A DNA stretch of 64,000 nt from Piper betle (GCA_033002965.1 JAURVB010014401.1:62001-126000); one strand, 5' to 3'. Counted from the stretch's first letter, positions 34,070 to 47,130 are shown. Program-made: numbers and translations. Notes: generated from the sequence alone by a model not told the origin.

Positions 34070-37000
34070 ATGGCAGCTGAAGTTCAATATGAGAAACGTA
34101 TCCTTCGCTTCTTTTGCAGTTTTTGTTCTTCGATTTATAGTGTTTTTTTATTGTTATTTTATTGCAACTAAGGTAGTGGTTGTTGATGTTCTGTATTGGG
34201 AAGTGATTTTGCTGTTTTTGGCGGTGTGGATTTCGGTGCACTTATGATTGATGTCGTGTTTTGAATTTGGTTATGTTCTGTCTGGGATTTTGGTGTTCGC
34301 TGTGGTGGGGAGGTTGGTTGTATGAGTAAGGATGGCGTTCCTATATACGTTTATGGTTATATTGATTTGTTTATCTATATGTTAGGTATTGTTGTTTAAT
34401 AGATTTGTGTGTAGACTGTAGTAGATTTTGCTTGTGAGATTTTTGTGGTGTCTAATTTTAGATCCGTTCAATTTGTGTGGGGGTTTGGCGCTTTGTATTG
34501 AGTTGAGGTTGGTTTTTATCTCTTTAGCTTTGTATATTGGACGTTGAAGTTCTGTTCTCGTAAGTAGATCTTGGTCAATTGGTGGGCTTTTTTCATGCAT
34601 GATACAACCTTTCTGAGTATCCAATGTCTCCAGGAACTTGGTTGAAATTAATGCTAGTAGTGCTTTTTTATTTTGTTGTTATTGGAGTTGTTGTTACTGT
34701 ACTGCCTACCTAAGTTGGAACCCTTGACTATGTTTGATGGGTAGCCCATGAGGACGCGATGAAGAACCTGAAGGTGGATAATCTCTCCCCCGGTGGAAAA
34801 CTTAATAAGGTAATGGCTTCTGGCCAGTGTGCTTTATTTCTTTTGTTATTCGTTACATAATGATGCTTGTCTTTTGTTATGCTTTATTTCCCTTCTTTAT
34901 TTTTCTGATGTTCTTTTCGTTTGTAGTCTTCTTCTAAGGTTGGTAATCATCCCCACATCCCGACTTTCACTCCTTCGCAAGGTGTTGTGGCCACTGGTGC
35001 AAATGATGATTTTGGACGGGAATATTTTGTCCCTGGTATGGGCTACTATCCCATGAATGGCTACTATGGATACTACTATCCAGGTCTGATATGTTGTTGC
35101 TTGATATACTTGATTATGTTTTGATGCTTTCTGTCATCCCTCCCAACTCTTTTTCGTCTTGCCTTGTCTGTTGCTCATGGATGCAGGATATGATCGGTCA
35201 TTTGGAGAATGGGACGAACAAGTTTACTTTGGTGTTCAAGGGTTTGATATTCAGTACCCTGTAAGTCCTGACGAGCAGAATGAGTAATTTATTTTTTATA
35301 CAAAAATGATGATTAGGCTAATGGCCGTGTGGATTGTGTGGTTGTGTAATGGTTTCTAGTTCTTGTGACTATTTTAATCGTTTTGTACCATTAGGGAAAT
35401 TTAGGGGTTCACTCCGGGTAATATGTTGTACTGGGTACATCAACTTGTTTGCTTATGGCAGCCATATAATTTTTCACTAGCTCGTAAGTTAAGGGATTTC
35501 GTTGCTTCTACTGTTTTTTTGTCTTGAACTGTTATTTTTATCTTGTGTCTACGATTTTTGCTTAATACACACTTCAGTTCAAGATATCATATGGGTTCTA
35601 TGTAAATAGTTTACTTAAATGGTATGACTGCGATGAGTTGTATTGTTTCTCCATACTTGGTGTGGTGCCTTTCTATTTGAATTGACGTTCTTTGTGTTTT
35701 GTACTTGTCTTCCTTAGGTTGTTCAAGGTGACGATACTCAGCCCTTTTATTATAATTCACCCAATCACCTTGGTTATGATGCATATGGATTGCCCATGCC
35801 TGGGACAACAGTTGGAGTGGATGGTCAGTATGTGGCTCATCAGCCAGGCTTCCCTGGAACTGTTCTTCAGAGTCGCCAGGTGTTTTCTCCTTCGCAGGTA
35901 TCATACAGGACAGATGTTGTTCCCCCATTTATTTGGGAGGGGTCTCCTTTGCCAGTCGATGCTACCTATGGAAATTGGTTGGGAGGAGGATTAACTGTTC
36001 CCGTCCCTAAATCGATGCCGCCGCCTTCAATGTATGCAGCTGCTCCTGTGAAGGCTGCAGCTTATACTAAATTCATTGATTCTGTTGACAAGGAGAATAA
36101 AAAATTATTGGATGCTCCTAGCAATCAGCCAATTAAATCTTCTGTTGACAAGGAGAATAAAAAATTATTGGATGCTCCTAGCAATCAGCCAATTAAATCT
36201 GAGGACAAGGTAACTAATTGATAGTGGTCGCTTTTTTGTACTTATTTTTTACGTTCTAAACACTTGAAGCTCTATGAAATTTCAGGTAGCACAACGAGTG
36301 TCTACTTTACCAGCTTCAGCAGCTCTGGCAAAAGTTTATATCCCCATAGCGAAACTCCCAGGGAAGGCTGGCTTGCTATTTTCGGGTGCCACCATCAATG
36401 CCAAAGGAAGTGGACAAGGTTGGAATGGCCCTGGGAGGCTCGAAGGAAAAATCTTAGTGAATGGTCGTTCTAGTTTTGGCAGGCTCAATGAGCAGAATTG
36501 TGGACCTCGTAACGCCAGGCAGAGAACTCCAACATCAAATGGTGATTCAACAGAACTGGAGGACATAAGCAAAATTACTTCGTTTTGGAAAGACCAGTAT
36601 AATCTTCCAGACTTTCAAACAAAATATGATCATGCCTTGTTTTTTGTTATTAAATCATATACCGAAGACGATGTTCACATGAGTATCAAGTATGATGTTT
36701 GGTCCAGTACACCTAATGGCAACAAGAAGCTTGATGATGCTTATCAAGGTGCTCAAAAGAAAGCAGTGTTGAAGGGTTCTAAGTGTCCAGTATTTTTGTT
36801 TTTCTCGGTTAGTCTTGTTTTTCAATATTTTTATGTTCTAATTACCATGTCAAGTTGTGCTTTTGTTCTCACTCCAAGGATTGTTATTGGTTTGATGGAC
36901 TATGCATCAGGCTGTCTTTTTGTCTGTTAAAGGTTTTTCTTGACGTTGTAGCTACTATTGAATTTGTTATGTTTGTCCAAGACATCGTGTTTAGCTGCCT

Positions 37001-37662
37001 AACGAGTATGCTTTTTGTTTTGCAGGTTAATGCTAGTGGTCAGTTTTGTGGAGTTGCTGAAATGACTAACCGAGTTGATTTTGACAAGAATATGGATTTC
37101 TGGCAGCAGGATAAGTGGACTGGGTTTTTCCTGTCAAGTGGCACGTAATTAAGAATGTCCCACACACCCAATTCAGGCATATTAGACTGGAAAATAATGA
37201 CAACAAACCTGTATCAAACAGCAGAGACACACAGGAGGTACTCGATCATTTGTACCATTGCCTTCGAGTAGGAATGTTCCTAAAGCTCAATTACTCTCAT
37301 TTTGTAGGTGAACTGTCTGCAAGGCATTGAAATGCTGGACATTTTTAAGAATTACTCAGCTAAGACTTCCATTCTAGATGACTTTAATTATTATGAGAGC
37401 TGACAGAAGATAATGCTTGACAAGAAGATCCAGTCTTTTGGTGCGTTTTCTGTAAATGTACAGGTATATACTGTCACTGAGATTTATTTTACTTTTGTGG
37501 CTTTAGTAATATTTGGCTGATTGTCTTCGTCCTTGATTGTAGAAGAAATGTGGTGATATTCTGCAAGCTCCAGAAATTGGTGATGTTAAGATTGATCCTA
37601 GTCATCCAGCTAACGTTGTTGGTTATGTGAGGAAGGATGTCGAAGTGAACGGTGAAGCTTAA
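34070..37662 (+). pseudogene. YTH-domain m6A-reader (ECT family), nine coding exons, two lesions
   Basis: ECT proteins bind N6-methyladenosine in mRNA through a C-terminal YTH domain. Exons: 34070-34097, 34745-34809, 34927-35083, 35187-35260, 35718-36209, 36286-36807, 37026-37237, 37308-37463, 37543-37662, all with GT/AG borders and consistent phase. The N-terminus MAAEVQYEKPHEDAMKNLKV is followed by a long disordered Tyr/Pro/Gly-rich region. The YTH domain starts near residue 385 (ALFFVIKSYTEDDVHMSIKY) and shows the cage tryptophans in KYDVW and FWQQDKW. Lesions: one T is missing in the T run at about 37125-37129, so FFPVKWH reads FFLSSGT and a stop; and TGA replaces the Arg codon in YYES-R-QK at about 37402. 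The first alone removes the last third of the domain. It could be a homopolymer error; the second is a substitution. Exon 5 has a 60-bp duplication. Confidence 0.8.
36081..36200 (+). repeat. Perfect in-frame 60-bp tandem duplication in YTH exon 5
   Basis: Bases 36081-36140 are repeated exactly at 36141-36200, so the 20-residue block starting SVDKENKKLL and ending QPIKS occurs twice. It is in the disordered part before the YTH domain and keeps the frame. Confidence 0.97.
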
Positions 37663-39283
37663 GGAATAGTTTTGTAGTACACAATAAGGGTAATTTTCTG
37701 CACGGCTTGGCAGTTCATGATCAATTTTTAGATGATTGGACCGCGCGTGCATTGCAAATGAGAAGGTGCTGCATATTTGAAGGATGGCCTATTGGTATCT
37801 TGTCCTCGAAAGGTGCAACGGGCAGTTCTTAAATCTTAACTGGTTTTGAAAGATCGGATGGCTGTTAACTCTCATGTTTGGCATTCGTTGGAGTTCGTCT
37901 CATTCAAGGTCACTATTTTAGACAAGTGAGGAGATCTACCGATAAGCATTTTTTTGTTTTTTATGTTTTTCTTTGCCTTCTTTAGGATGTTCTCTTATTG
38001 AGAAATTTAGCTCTTATTGTGCGGTCCTCCGGCTTTGCGCCTTTTGACTTTTTTTCTTGTGGAAGGCGCTGTACTTCTTATTTCTATATTGTTATGGAAA
38101 AGAATGAATGAAAGCAAAATGATGGGAAGGAATAACATTTAAAAGAGTCATCTGAAATTGGCCTCTTTCTGCCTTGTTCTTGTACTTTCTGCAGATCCTT
38201 TTTGGTTTGTGATACGGAAGATTGCGATTGACGACCATGAAGCTTGAGAAAGGTCGTTTTTTATGGGCTTTATTATGTGGATTTTTGGGTGACCGTAATC
38301 TCGTATGGCTTATTTCTTTGAAGCCCAGTCATGATGGAGTTGAGCCTCCGTTGTCTCCAACCCTTTTGGTAAAAAAATAAAAATATTGTGATTGTTCAGC
38401 CAGCAGTATCTGAAAGAAATTGCCGTGAATGAATATATGTAACTAGCATTTGGCATTTCTTTTTACTACAAAAGCTGTAATGCGCTGGATGAAAGTGGCA
38501 ACGCATTGTAGCGTGTAAATTATGTGCTGCTAGATGAAATCTAATAGCCCACACCCCTCCAAGCTCCCCCCTCCCCCCTTGACCCGCCTGCCCTCCCTCC
38601 CCCGGTCGATAGCTATACAATGCTGCTATCCACCCGCCACTAGACCATGCAACTGCCTCCCTCGGACACCCCTAGACCATGCAACTGCCTCCCTCGGACA
38701 TCCCCTGCCACCCCTCCCCCCACCCCAGTTGCTGCCCTCTATGCCTCCCTACTCGCCCCAGCCCCACCAGCCTTAGGAGCCCACGGACCCCCCTCCCCCT
38801 GCCCCTTCCTGTCGCCCACCAGCAGCAGGCCGTGCCCACTCCCCCTGCCGCCCCCGACCCCCTTGTCACCGCCCATCCCCCTGGCTGGACCTCCCCCTAC
38901 CGCAACCCCCTCCCCCTGGCACCTTGACGTGCCAAACTTAACATTTATAGTCATTTGATTAAATTAAATAGTGAATTTACTAAACAATGAAAATAAAATT
39001 TTTTGAGGATATAATGGTTGCCTTGATTTCTTATACTTATGTTTCTATCAGTGTAAAAATATATATTTTTTGGTAAATATATATTTTTTGGTAAAAAATA
39101 TTTATGAGTGGAGTCGAAGTGGCCAGAATTGCATCCGTCAGCAAAGAACAAATTCAATTGTTATGAGCATCAAATTAGAGTTCAGCCTTTGAAAGTACTT
39201 TGATTTAATTAAAGAATATTTATTGCAACTATTTTAGTTGAAAATGATCTTAATTTTTATAAATTTTGTATTTTTTAAGAATG
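37663..39283. other. 3' flank of YTH gene and C-rich low-complexity block
   Basis: To about 38360 this is the likely 3' UTR and flank of the YTH gene. At 38550-38930 there is a strongly C-rich block that opens long Pro-rich frames in several phases (low-complexity artefacts). It includes a 32-bp direct duplication at 38641-38704 (TAGACCATGCAACTGCCTCC). The remainder is AT-rich. Confidence 0.5.
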
Positions 39284-39687
39284 AATAATCTTCAAGATGA
39301 AGGATATGACGAAGACAAATCAGGTCAACATATTATAGCATTCCATCTTAGTGTAAAAGATGAGTTCAAACCAAAGGTTGGAATGCAATTTGATTGTTTG
39401 GACGATGTACTCAACTTATACAGTAGTTATTCAAAAATGGTTGAATTTGGTATACGTAAACATAGTAGAAATTATCATCGGAAAACAAAAGAGTTATAGC
39501 CTCAAATGTTTGTGTATTCTAAAGAAGGACATAAAAGAAGATAAAGTACAAAGAGAAATACCCCACAAAGGAAAAAAAGAAGAACTTATCCTATAATTAG
39601 AAAAGATTGTCAAACATGTATCAGGGTAACTAAAAATAGACAGGGCACATGAAAAGTCATGCATTTTGAAGAAAGACATAGTCATAC

Positions 39688-42600
39688 TGTAACACCCCAA
39701 ATCCGGTTCACACTCGTGAACCAAACCGGCATGTTACAGGCCCCGGTTAGGTCGGCTAACCCGAACCTAACTCGTGCGGATCCAATCTCGGCGTCTTAAG
39801 ATGAAGATACAACTCGTAATGCATGGATGAATACACAAACCTAACATGGTACTACATGAATGACATGCAAGTCAGAGTACACACCAAACAATCTCGATAA
39901 AAATTAATAAAAGTTTTGAAATATAACGGACGGAGTTTCCCCTAAAAATGTAATTAGGGGCCACCCTGTCAAATATATATATAAAAATATATGTAACCAA
40001 CTATCAAACAATTTCATTCACACAGAATCTAATCTACTATACACTCATTCTGAAGCTTGGGTTTCAACCCATCATACTTTTGCTGCGCTACTCTGATCAT
40101 TTCACATTCTATCATGTCTCATGCATTTGAACATGTCATTCACAATATAATAACATAATAACACAAAATTAAACATTCAGAAATCTAACATGTGTGTGTG
40201 TACAAGACCTCATTGCTCCTCCGTCCCGGCCGGCACATCCATCTCGTGCTCATCACCTACATATATATAAGAAAAACGTCAGTAACAAGCGTTACTGGTC
40301 CAAAAAGAAAATAACTATAGCAAACTGGCTATGAGAGCAAACTCTCATATGAAAGAAAACCATATACTTCCTCAAGAACTCTCTGAAGGGCACTACTGAG
40401 GAGCCACTGGGCTGCAGACCCGGTAGCATCCCGAACTTATTGATCTGCTGCTGGTACTATGCCGCTCTCGGCACTTCTTTTTCAGTACTTCTTGTGAAAC
40501 TTTATCCTAAGCCCTCTCCTTACCTCCATATTTCTCCTGGCCTTGAGCACAAAGGCCGAGTACTCTCAGGCAGTCGCCTTTAGTACCCTTTGAACCACAA
40601 GTCCGGACATGCGCTGTACTAAACAGTACTCGTAAACCTCCACGTTCTCCGGGTGTGAGGAACTCAAACGCGGAGTTGTCAGGATCCCTCGGGAATGGAA
40701 CAGTCCGCTGGCACTAATCCAGAGTCCGCTTTGACTGTCACGGCATCCTCTGCATGGTACGTGCAGTCGATTTCTCCATCTCTCGTCTCACAGAAATGTG
40801 AAAACTACATATATATATATATGCTTGGGTAGGGAATTATATAATAGGCCCGAAGGCAACTTTTGGTGGATCTTGTTTTCGAAATCAACCTCGAGGGATC
40901 TCATCCTCGAGGGGTTATTAATCCGGAAAATGTTCGATTAAATGGCCCGAGTTAAGTGGGATCCGATAAAACGCCACTTAACCCGTCCTGCAGGCAATAA
41001 ATTAAACATACAATAGAAAGAGTAAATCAGAGACGAGTCCTAAACGGACCTGGTAGAAGCTCCAAGCGTGTCATCGCGCCTAGGCGGCGAGCTCCTACTC
41101 CGTACCTACACATCAAAACTAAATACTAACGCCCGCTAACTAAATGATGCATCAAACACAATGAACAATCAATCACAGAATCAATCATCAACACCAACAA
41201 CAGTCAAATAATCATAAGATTTAAATAATCCTAACTCATCCTAGTCATACCATATTTTATTGTGTTTTTCAAAGTTACGTCCTGATCACTTATCATGCTG
41301 AGACTCTACCTCATTAGATCACTGAACCTTCATTCACACTTAATCTCATCATGTAACTTATCATTTCATCCCTAATTAGTCATTAATCACATCACACACA
41401 TTATCATGCTCAACTCGATCTACCTCATTAGATCACTCCTATTCATTCTCAATTAATTGCATCATGCAATCATCACTACACTCATACTCATACGTTTATC
41501 ATGACAATTATTTAATTCTAGCATGTTATACTAACAATCATAATCAATTTTAAAGAAATCAATCGGAGGTAATTATACCTCACGTCGTCGGCAATCGGCG
41601 ACGGCTAGGGTTCCGTCGCGCGTCTCGGAGCTCGAATTCGGCGCTCATCGGCGTCTGCAGCTCGATCGGGCTCCACTGGGTGAGCCCCGCGGAAGATCCG
41701 GTGAATTCCGGCAGAATTCCAGAAATTCTGATTTTTCTGGCGGTTTTCGGGAGCCACTGGCGGTTTTCCGGCGACTTCCGGCGGTTTTCCGGCAACAATC
41801 GCCGGCGGCGTCTACTGGCTCGGATAGGGGTCGTGTTGGGTACCCTCGGAACCGGCTCGGCGACCCCGACTCATCTATGACCTCAGCGTGGCCAATGGAG
41901 GCGGCGGCTCGCCGGAAAATGGCAAAACAGAGTCGGCGGCGATGGGACGCTAGATCCGGCCAACCACGGCGGCTATGGCCTCCGTTCCAGTCGGGGAAGG
42001 TCGCTGGAAGGCTGAGGGTGCTGAGGCGACCGACCGATCGCGGCGGCGCTGGTCGCCGGCGGCAGGATCGACGACGGAAGTGCAACGCGGGCGCGGCGTC
42101 GCGGCGTGGCTTCCTCGCGTCGCGGCGGTCCGATGAGGGCCGGACCTAGTCCGGGCGGCAGGGCGACGTCGTCGCCGAGCTGGGCGGCGTCGGTCGACGG
42201 CCCGGCGGCGCCGACAGCGGCGGCGGTGGCACGCGAACAGGGGCGGCGCGGGCGAGGGTTTGGGGAAGAAGAAAGGAAAAAGTCGAGGGTGTGTGTGGTG
42301 GCAAACTCGTAAATATTACTTGACTCGTCTCCGACTCGAGTTAAGTATAATAACTAAGTCGTATTAAATCCTAAAAAAATTCATAAAAATTGGGAAAAAT
42401 CCCGTAAAATCAAACAAATACCAAACGTCGTAATGATATGCTCTAGAACTATCAACCCACCCGAAATGCCCGTAACGCATCCTAACGCAATAAACGGCCT
42501 AAAACTAATTCTACGATCCATTATATATAAAAATAATAATAAAAATGACTGGCATACTCTCATATATCTGATAACTCATTCTGTTCTGCTGTGTTCATGA

Positions 42601-42760
42601 CGTTATCATCATATACTTGGGTACGCATGACCCTCATAGCTCATACACGCGACTGGCATCGGCTCGGTACACGTGTCCTGAAACTGACTCAACTCAAAAA
42701 ATAACGGTCGACCCGACTGGTTCTAAATATAAAACCCTAACTCGAATCGTGGGTTTTACA
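39688..42760 (+). mobile_element. Solo LTR, 3.1 kb family, inserted in the FAR1-type gene
   Basis: 3073 bp, starts TGTAACACCCC, ends GTGGGTTTTACA, with a perfect 5-bp target duplication CATAC at 39683-39687 and 42761-42765. It is the inverted counterpart of 3835-6910 at nearly identical length. The GC-rich middle (41580-42310) opens accidental frames on both strands. No internal retroelement genes. Confidence 0.95.
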
Positions 42761-44190
42761 CATACACTCCTACCATCAAAAGCTCAATTTTTCAGGTCAC
42801 ATAGGTAAGTTAGCAGTGTGCATCAAAATTTGATTGGCACATTTGGAGAGGCTAATATAAAAACTTCTCAACTAATATTTGTGCTAAAATTGAAGTAGGT
42901 GAGGCAAAAAATATTGGCTATATAGAGAAAGATATTAGAAATACCCACACACAAAAAAAAGAAGAGATAAAGGAAATTGATGCCCAATTATTGATGGAAT
43001 ATTTTGGGGAAATGAAAGAGATGAATGACTTCTTTTTTTATTACTATGAAGTAGATGATGAGGGTAGATTGAAATATTGTCTTTGGGCAGATAAAATTGC
43101 AAGAAAAAATTATCAGCTTTTCTCAGATGTGATGATTTTTTATACAACATATGATACAAAAAATATGCACTTGTTTTTGTATCATTCACCGGAGTAAACC
43201 ATTACAGGCAAACAATTACATTGGGATATGCTTTTTTGTCTAATGAGAAGACTGAGTCGTTTGTGTGGTTGTTTGAAACATTTTTGAAATGCATGGATAG
43301 AAGGCATTCAGCGGCAATTGTTAGTGATCAAGATCCTACAATGGATAAAGCAATTAAATTGATATTTGATTCAATATATCATCGTCTTTGCATTTAGTAT
43401 ATCCTTAAGAAGAAAAGTGAAAATTAGGTGCAATTGCTCATAAAAAAGAGTTTTATGAGTCAGTCTATAGTTTAATTTATGGTGCAAAAAACAAAAAAGA
43501 ATTTGAATCACAATGAAGTGAAATAATGAAAAATAATTGCGTGGAGGAAAATGAGTGGTTAGAATTTATATATACAATTCGTCATGCATGAGTGCCTATG
43601 TATAGTAAAGGTATATTTTTGGCTGGTATAAGAAGTTTGCAATGAAGTAAATCTCAAAACTTATTTTACTCAAGGTATGTGAACAAAAAATAGCCTTATT
43701 GAGTTGATACTTAGATTTGAGAGAGCTATCCAAAGATAGAGATTGAACGAGGTAAAAGAATTTTATGAAAACTCATATAAAAGCCTAAAATTGGTCACTC
43801 CATTTAAGATAGAATGTAGGATGACAAAGGTTTATACTCGAAAAATGTTTTATAAGTTTTAAGAAGAACTACATTGCAGATTGGTTTGTTGCTCATCTCA
43901 TAAGTAATTAGATGTTGAACAGTATGATGTAACATGTTATAGAAATAATAAAGAGTTGGTTGCACGGGTTATTTACAAAGGAGTTGATAGTAGATACACA
44001 TGTAGTTGTCAACTTTTGAAAAGTGAAGGCATTCTATGCTGACATTTACTGTATGTACTGAGATTGAATAAGGGTGATATTTTTCCTCAACTGTATATCA
44101 TGAAGAGCTCGACAATTAAAATAATAAAGGAAGTTGTTTTTTATGGTGATGGAGTGGAACTTCGTGGTGATTGCAACAAAACATCTGACA

Positions 44191-44663
44191 CAGGAGAGCA
44201 AACTCTCCTGTTGAATCAAAACCATATACTTCCTCAAGAACTCTCATCAGGGCACATACGGGAGCTGTCGCTATCGGGCCATTGCCCTTGAGTCGACAGC
44301 GTCCCCCTTTCTTTCTCATTCTCATACGTTGGTCATTTCTCTATCGCTTCTCGGATCAAATCTCATTCCTTTTCGCCCTCTGCACCTTCCATATCACTCC
44401 TGGCCTTGAGCACGAAGGCCGAGCACTCTTAGGCAGTCGCCTTTAGTACCCTTTAAACCACAAGTCTAGACATGCGCTGCATTGCAATACCCGTAAACCT
44501 CCACACTTCTCCGGGTTTGAGGAACTCAAAGGTGGAGTTATCTGGATCCTTCGGGAACGAAGTGGGTTCTCCCCAGCTCCAGGGCCCGCTCTTCCGAGCA
44601 CACACCCTATCTATAGGCGTGGCCATCAGTAACCCTCATTCCATCTCTCACCGAAAACGCAAA

Positions 44664-44720
<57 letters not shown>

Positions 44721-46431
44721 CCTGGGTTGGGATTTATACAATAGGCCCGAAGGCATCGTGAGCTGGATCTGAAGTTTGAAAACAAACTCGAGGGATCTCA
44801 TCCTCGAGGGTTATTAATCCAAAAAAAGAACCATTGGCTAAATGACCCGAGTTAAGTGGGATCCGATAAAACACCACTTAACTCGTCCTGCACATGATAA
44901 ATCAAATACACAATAGAATAACGTAAAAACAGAGAATGAGTCCTAAACGGACCTGGCAAAAGCTCTAAACGGGTCCACGCACCTAGGCGACGAGCTCCTA
45001 CACTGTACCTACACAATCAAGCTAAAAACTAACGCCCGCATGATGAATCACACATCCTATAGCATGCACACACAATCACACATCAATCAACACACATCAA
45101 CCTATATCAATTCTAGCAAGTCTACTTAGGCTAGTTTGCATTAGATCATGATCATTACCTAGTTACCCTAATTAGTTTCTTAGCCTCCATTTTTAACACC
45201 ACTCAATCAAACAAATTTCATATTTTATCCTTAATCAAATCTACATTTATATATATTATTATAACACACAATTCACCAATCCTACCATGCAATTCTAATA
45301 ATCAATACTTTCAAATAATTAAGTTAAAATAAATTATACCTCGCGTCGTCGAAAATTGGCGACGGGCTAGGGTTTCCGTTTCGTGGCTCGAAACTCGAAT
45401 TCGGCACCTAGCGGCATCCGAAGTCCAATTAGATTGGACTGTTCGGAGGATGATCCGGCGAATTTCCCACAAATCTAATTTTTTGGCGGTTCCAGCGGTT
45501 TTCCGGCGAGTGTCGGCAGTTTTCTAGCGATGGTTTGGGACGGGGCAATCAGGGGGTCTATCGGCACCAGCTCAACGAGCTTGGTCCGATGGTGGTGTCA
45601 AACAAAGCAGTCCGGGCGGCGATGGCGTGCGATGGCGTTGAAAATGGGCGGCGGCGGTGGCGGCGTGCTCCGATCAGGGCTGCGGTCTGCCTCGACGGCG
45701 CTCGGGATGGTGGGGGAAACGTCGGCGACGGCGAGAGGGTGAGACTGGTGGTCACAGCGGCGGCGACGGCGATCGAACGGCGGCAGAATTCGGCCCGGAG
45801 TGGCGACGGCCGAGGCGGCACGCCGGCAGGCGATCGGTGGCCGGGGTCGGTCGGGGCGGCACGGCGACGGCGCGGCAAGGCGGAGCAGCGTCGATCGACG
45901 GCAGTGCGGCGTCGGTGGCGACAGCATACAGCAGCGAGGGTTTTGGGAGGGTAAGTGTCGGGAGGGGGAAAAATACCCTCAATGGCAAACTCGTAAATAA
46001 GTATTGACTCGATTCCTACTCGAGTCAAAATAATAACTAGTTCGTAATAAATTCTAAAAAGAATCTAGAAAAATATGGAAAAATCCAATAAAATAAAACA
46101 AACACAACAACATCCAAATGGCATGCTCTATAACTAATAACCCACCCGAATATAATCCAACGCATCCTAATGCGTTATTCGGCCTAAAACTATTCTACGA
46201 TCAAATAAAAATAACAATCAATACTGTATACTCCCATATACTTGATAACCCATTTTTCATCATCTTTTAGACGTTATCATCGTACATTTAAGTATACATG
46301 ACCCTCATCGCTCATAACTCACAGTTTGCCTCAACTCAGCTCGCGGTCCATGAAGCTGACTCGACTTGAACCTACGGTTGAACTGACTGGTTCACTCCCG
46401 TAAAACTCTGACTCGAGTCACGGGTTTTACA
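44191..46431 (+). mobile_element. 5'-truncated LTR of the 3.1 kb family, second insertion in the FAR1-type gene
   Basis: From GAGAGCAAACTCTCCTG it follows the 40330-42760 order: CATATACTTCCTCAAGAACTCTC, GGCCTTGAGCACGAAGGCCGAG, CGCGTCGTCG, the GC-rich middle, ACGGGTTTTACA at 46431. The first ~640 bases of the family LTR are absent and no target duplication is visible, so a deletion at its left edge is likely. It is more diverged than the full-length copies. Confidence 0.8.
44668..44718. repeat. (TA)n microsatellite within LTR
   Basis: About 25 uninterrupted TA units. The corresponding place in the 39688 LTR (about 40808) has a short TA tract, so this one has expanded. Confidence 0.97.
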
Positions 46432-46919
46432 CTATGCTATAGTTGTAATAAATGGGGAGTTGGCCATGATAAGCGTAGTTGCCCTGCAATTGTAGCACAT
46501 CGGTAATATTGCCTAACACAAAACCTTATTTTGATCTTTTTGCTGTATAATTTATGTGATTAGTTTCCATGTTTTGTTTTTAAACATATAAGGAAAAAAT
46601 GTTCCTTCTGAAAGTGGAGTTATGGAGTCTATTCAAGGGCGTCGGTACAGTGATGGCGAATCTCAAAGCAGTGATATAGAACGACTATGATAGCTCTGAA
46701 TCTAGAAGTATTGTATAATTTTAGTGATTTGTAACTTGTTTCCATGAATTGTTATTGGCTTTAATAAAAGGTGACAAATTTGTAACTTGTAAGTTATTCG
46801 TGGGCATGATCTTTCATGGTTTTTACTTGTATTCATCATGTGGAAGAAAATTAAATGAGATGACTCTCATGTGTTTTGCTTCTAATATGTTTCTGAATTC
46901 ATCATCATAATTTAACTTG

Positions 46920-47130
46920 CTTCTGATCGCAAAATTAATTTTACAACCGTTTATTGAGTTAGGACGCATTATTTCAAAATATTGACTTGAGTCGGGACCG
47001 AGTTAAGTTTTTATTTACTTGACTCGAGTCGAGACCAAGTCAATTTTTTATTGACTCGAGTCGAGACCAAATCAATTTTTATTTTACTCGAGTCGAGACC
47101 AAATCAATTTTTTATTTACTCGAGTCAGGC
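46920..47130 (-). repeat. LTR-family fragment ending in four ~36-bp tandem repeats
   Basis: CGTTTATTGAGTTAGGACGC matches the 4095-4115 region of the inverted LTR. It is followed by TTGACT(T/C)GAGTCG(G/A)GACC(A/G)A units from about 46983, 47019, 47055 and 47090, three of which carry the 10-bp palindrome GACTCGAGTC. The LTR original has one such unit. Confidence 0.7.

Larger units (their letters stand above)
39284..46690 (+). pseudogene. FAR1/FRS-type (MULE transposase-derived) gene, split by two LTRs
   Basis: FAR1-RELATED SEQUENCE proteins descend from Mutator transposases and have a FAR1 DNA-binding domain, a transposase core and a SWIM zinc finger. Visible pieces: FAR1 domain at 39380-39680 (VGMQFDCLDDVLNLYSSYSK, VEFGIRKHSRN, FEERHSH); core at 42960-43430 (DFFFYYYEVDDEGRLKYCLW, SDVMIFYTTYDT, LGYAFLSNEKTESFVWLFET, HSAAIVSDQDPTMDKAIK); SWIM-like at about 43990-44090 (SEGILC-HLLYVLRLNKG); and a zinc-knuckle tail after 46432 (NKWGVGHDKRSC). 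A 3073-bp solo LTR sits between the first two pieces with its own target duplication, and a truncated LTR sits between SWIM and knuckle. Several stops and frameshifts occur in every piece. It is a dead gene; whether it was a domesticated FRS gene or a transposon transposase is open. Confidence 0.8.

Noticed and set aside
34070..37662. YTH gene as an intact coding gene
   Set aside because: The splice model is good, but a frameshift near 37127 and a TGA near 37402 break the YTH domain. It was listed as a pseudogene, with sequencing error noted as possible for the first lesion only.
38534..38976. Pro-rich frames downstream of the YTH gene
   Set aside because: C-rich low-complexity DNA with an internal duplication; open in three frames at once, no domain.
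44472..44801. Frames containing Tyr-Ile repeats
   Set aside because: Produced by translation of the (TA)n tract at 44668-44718.
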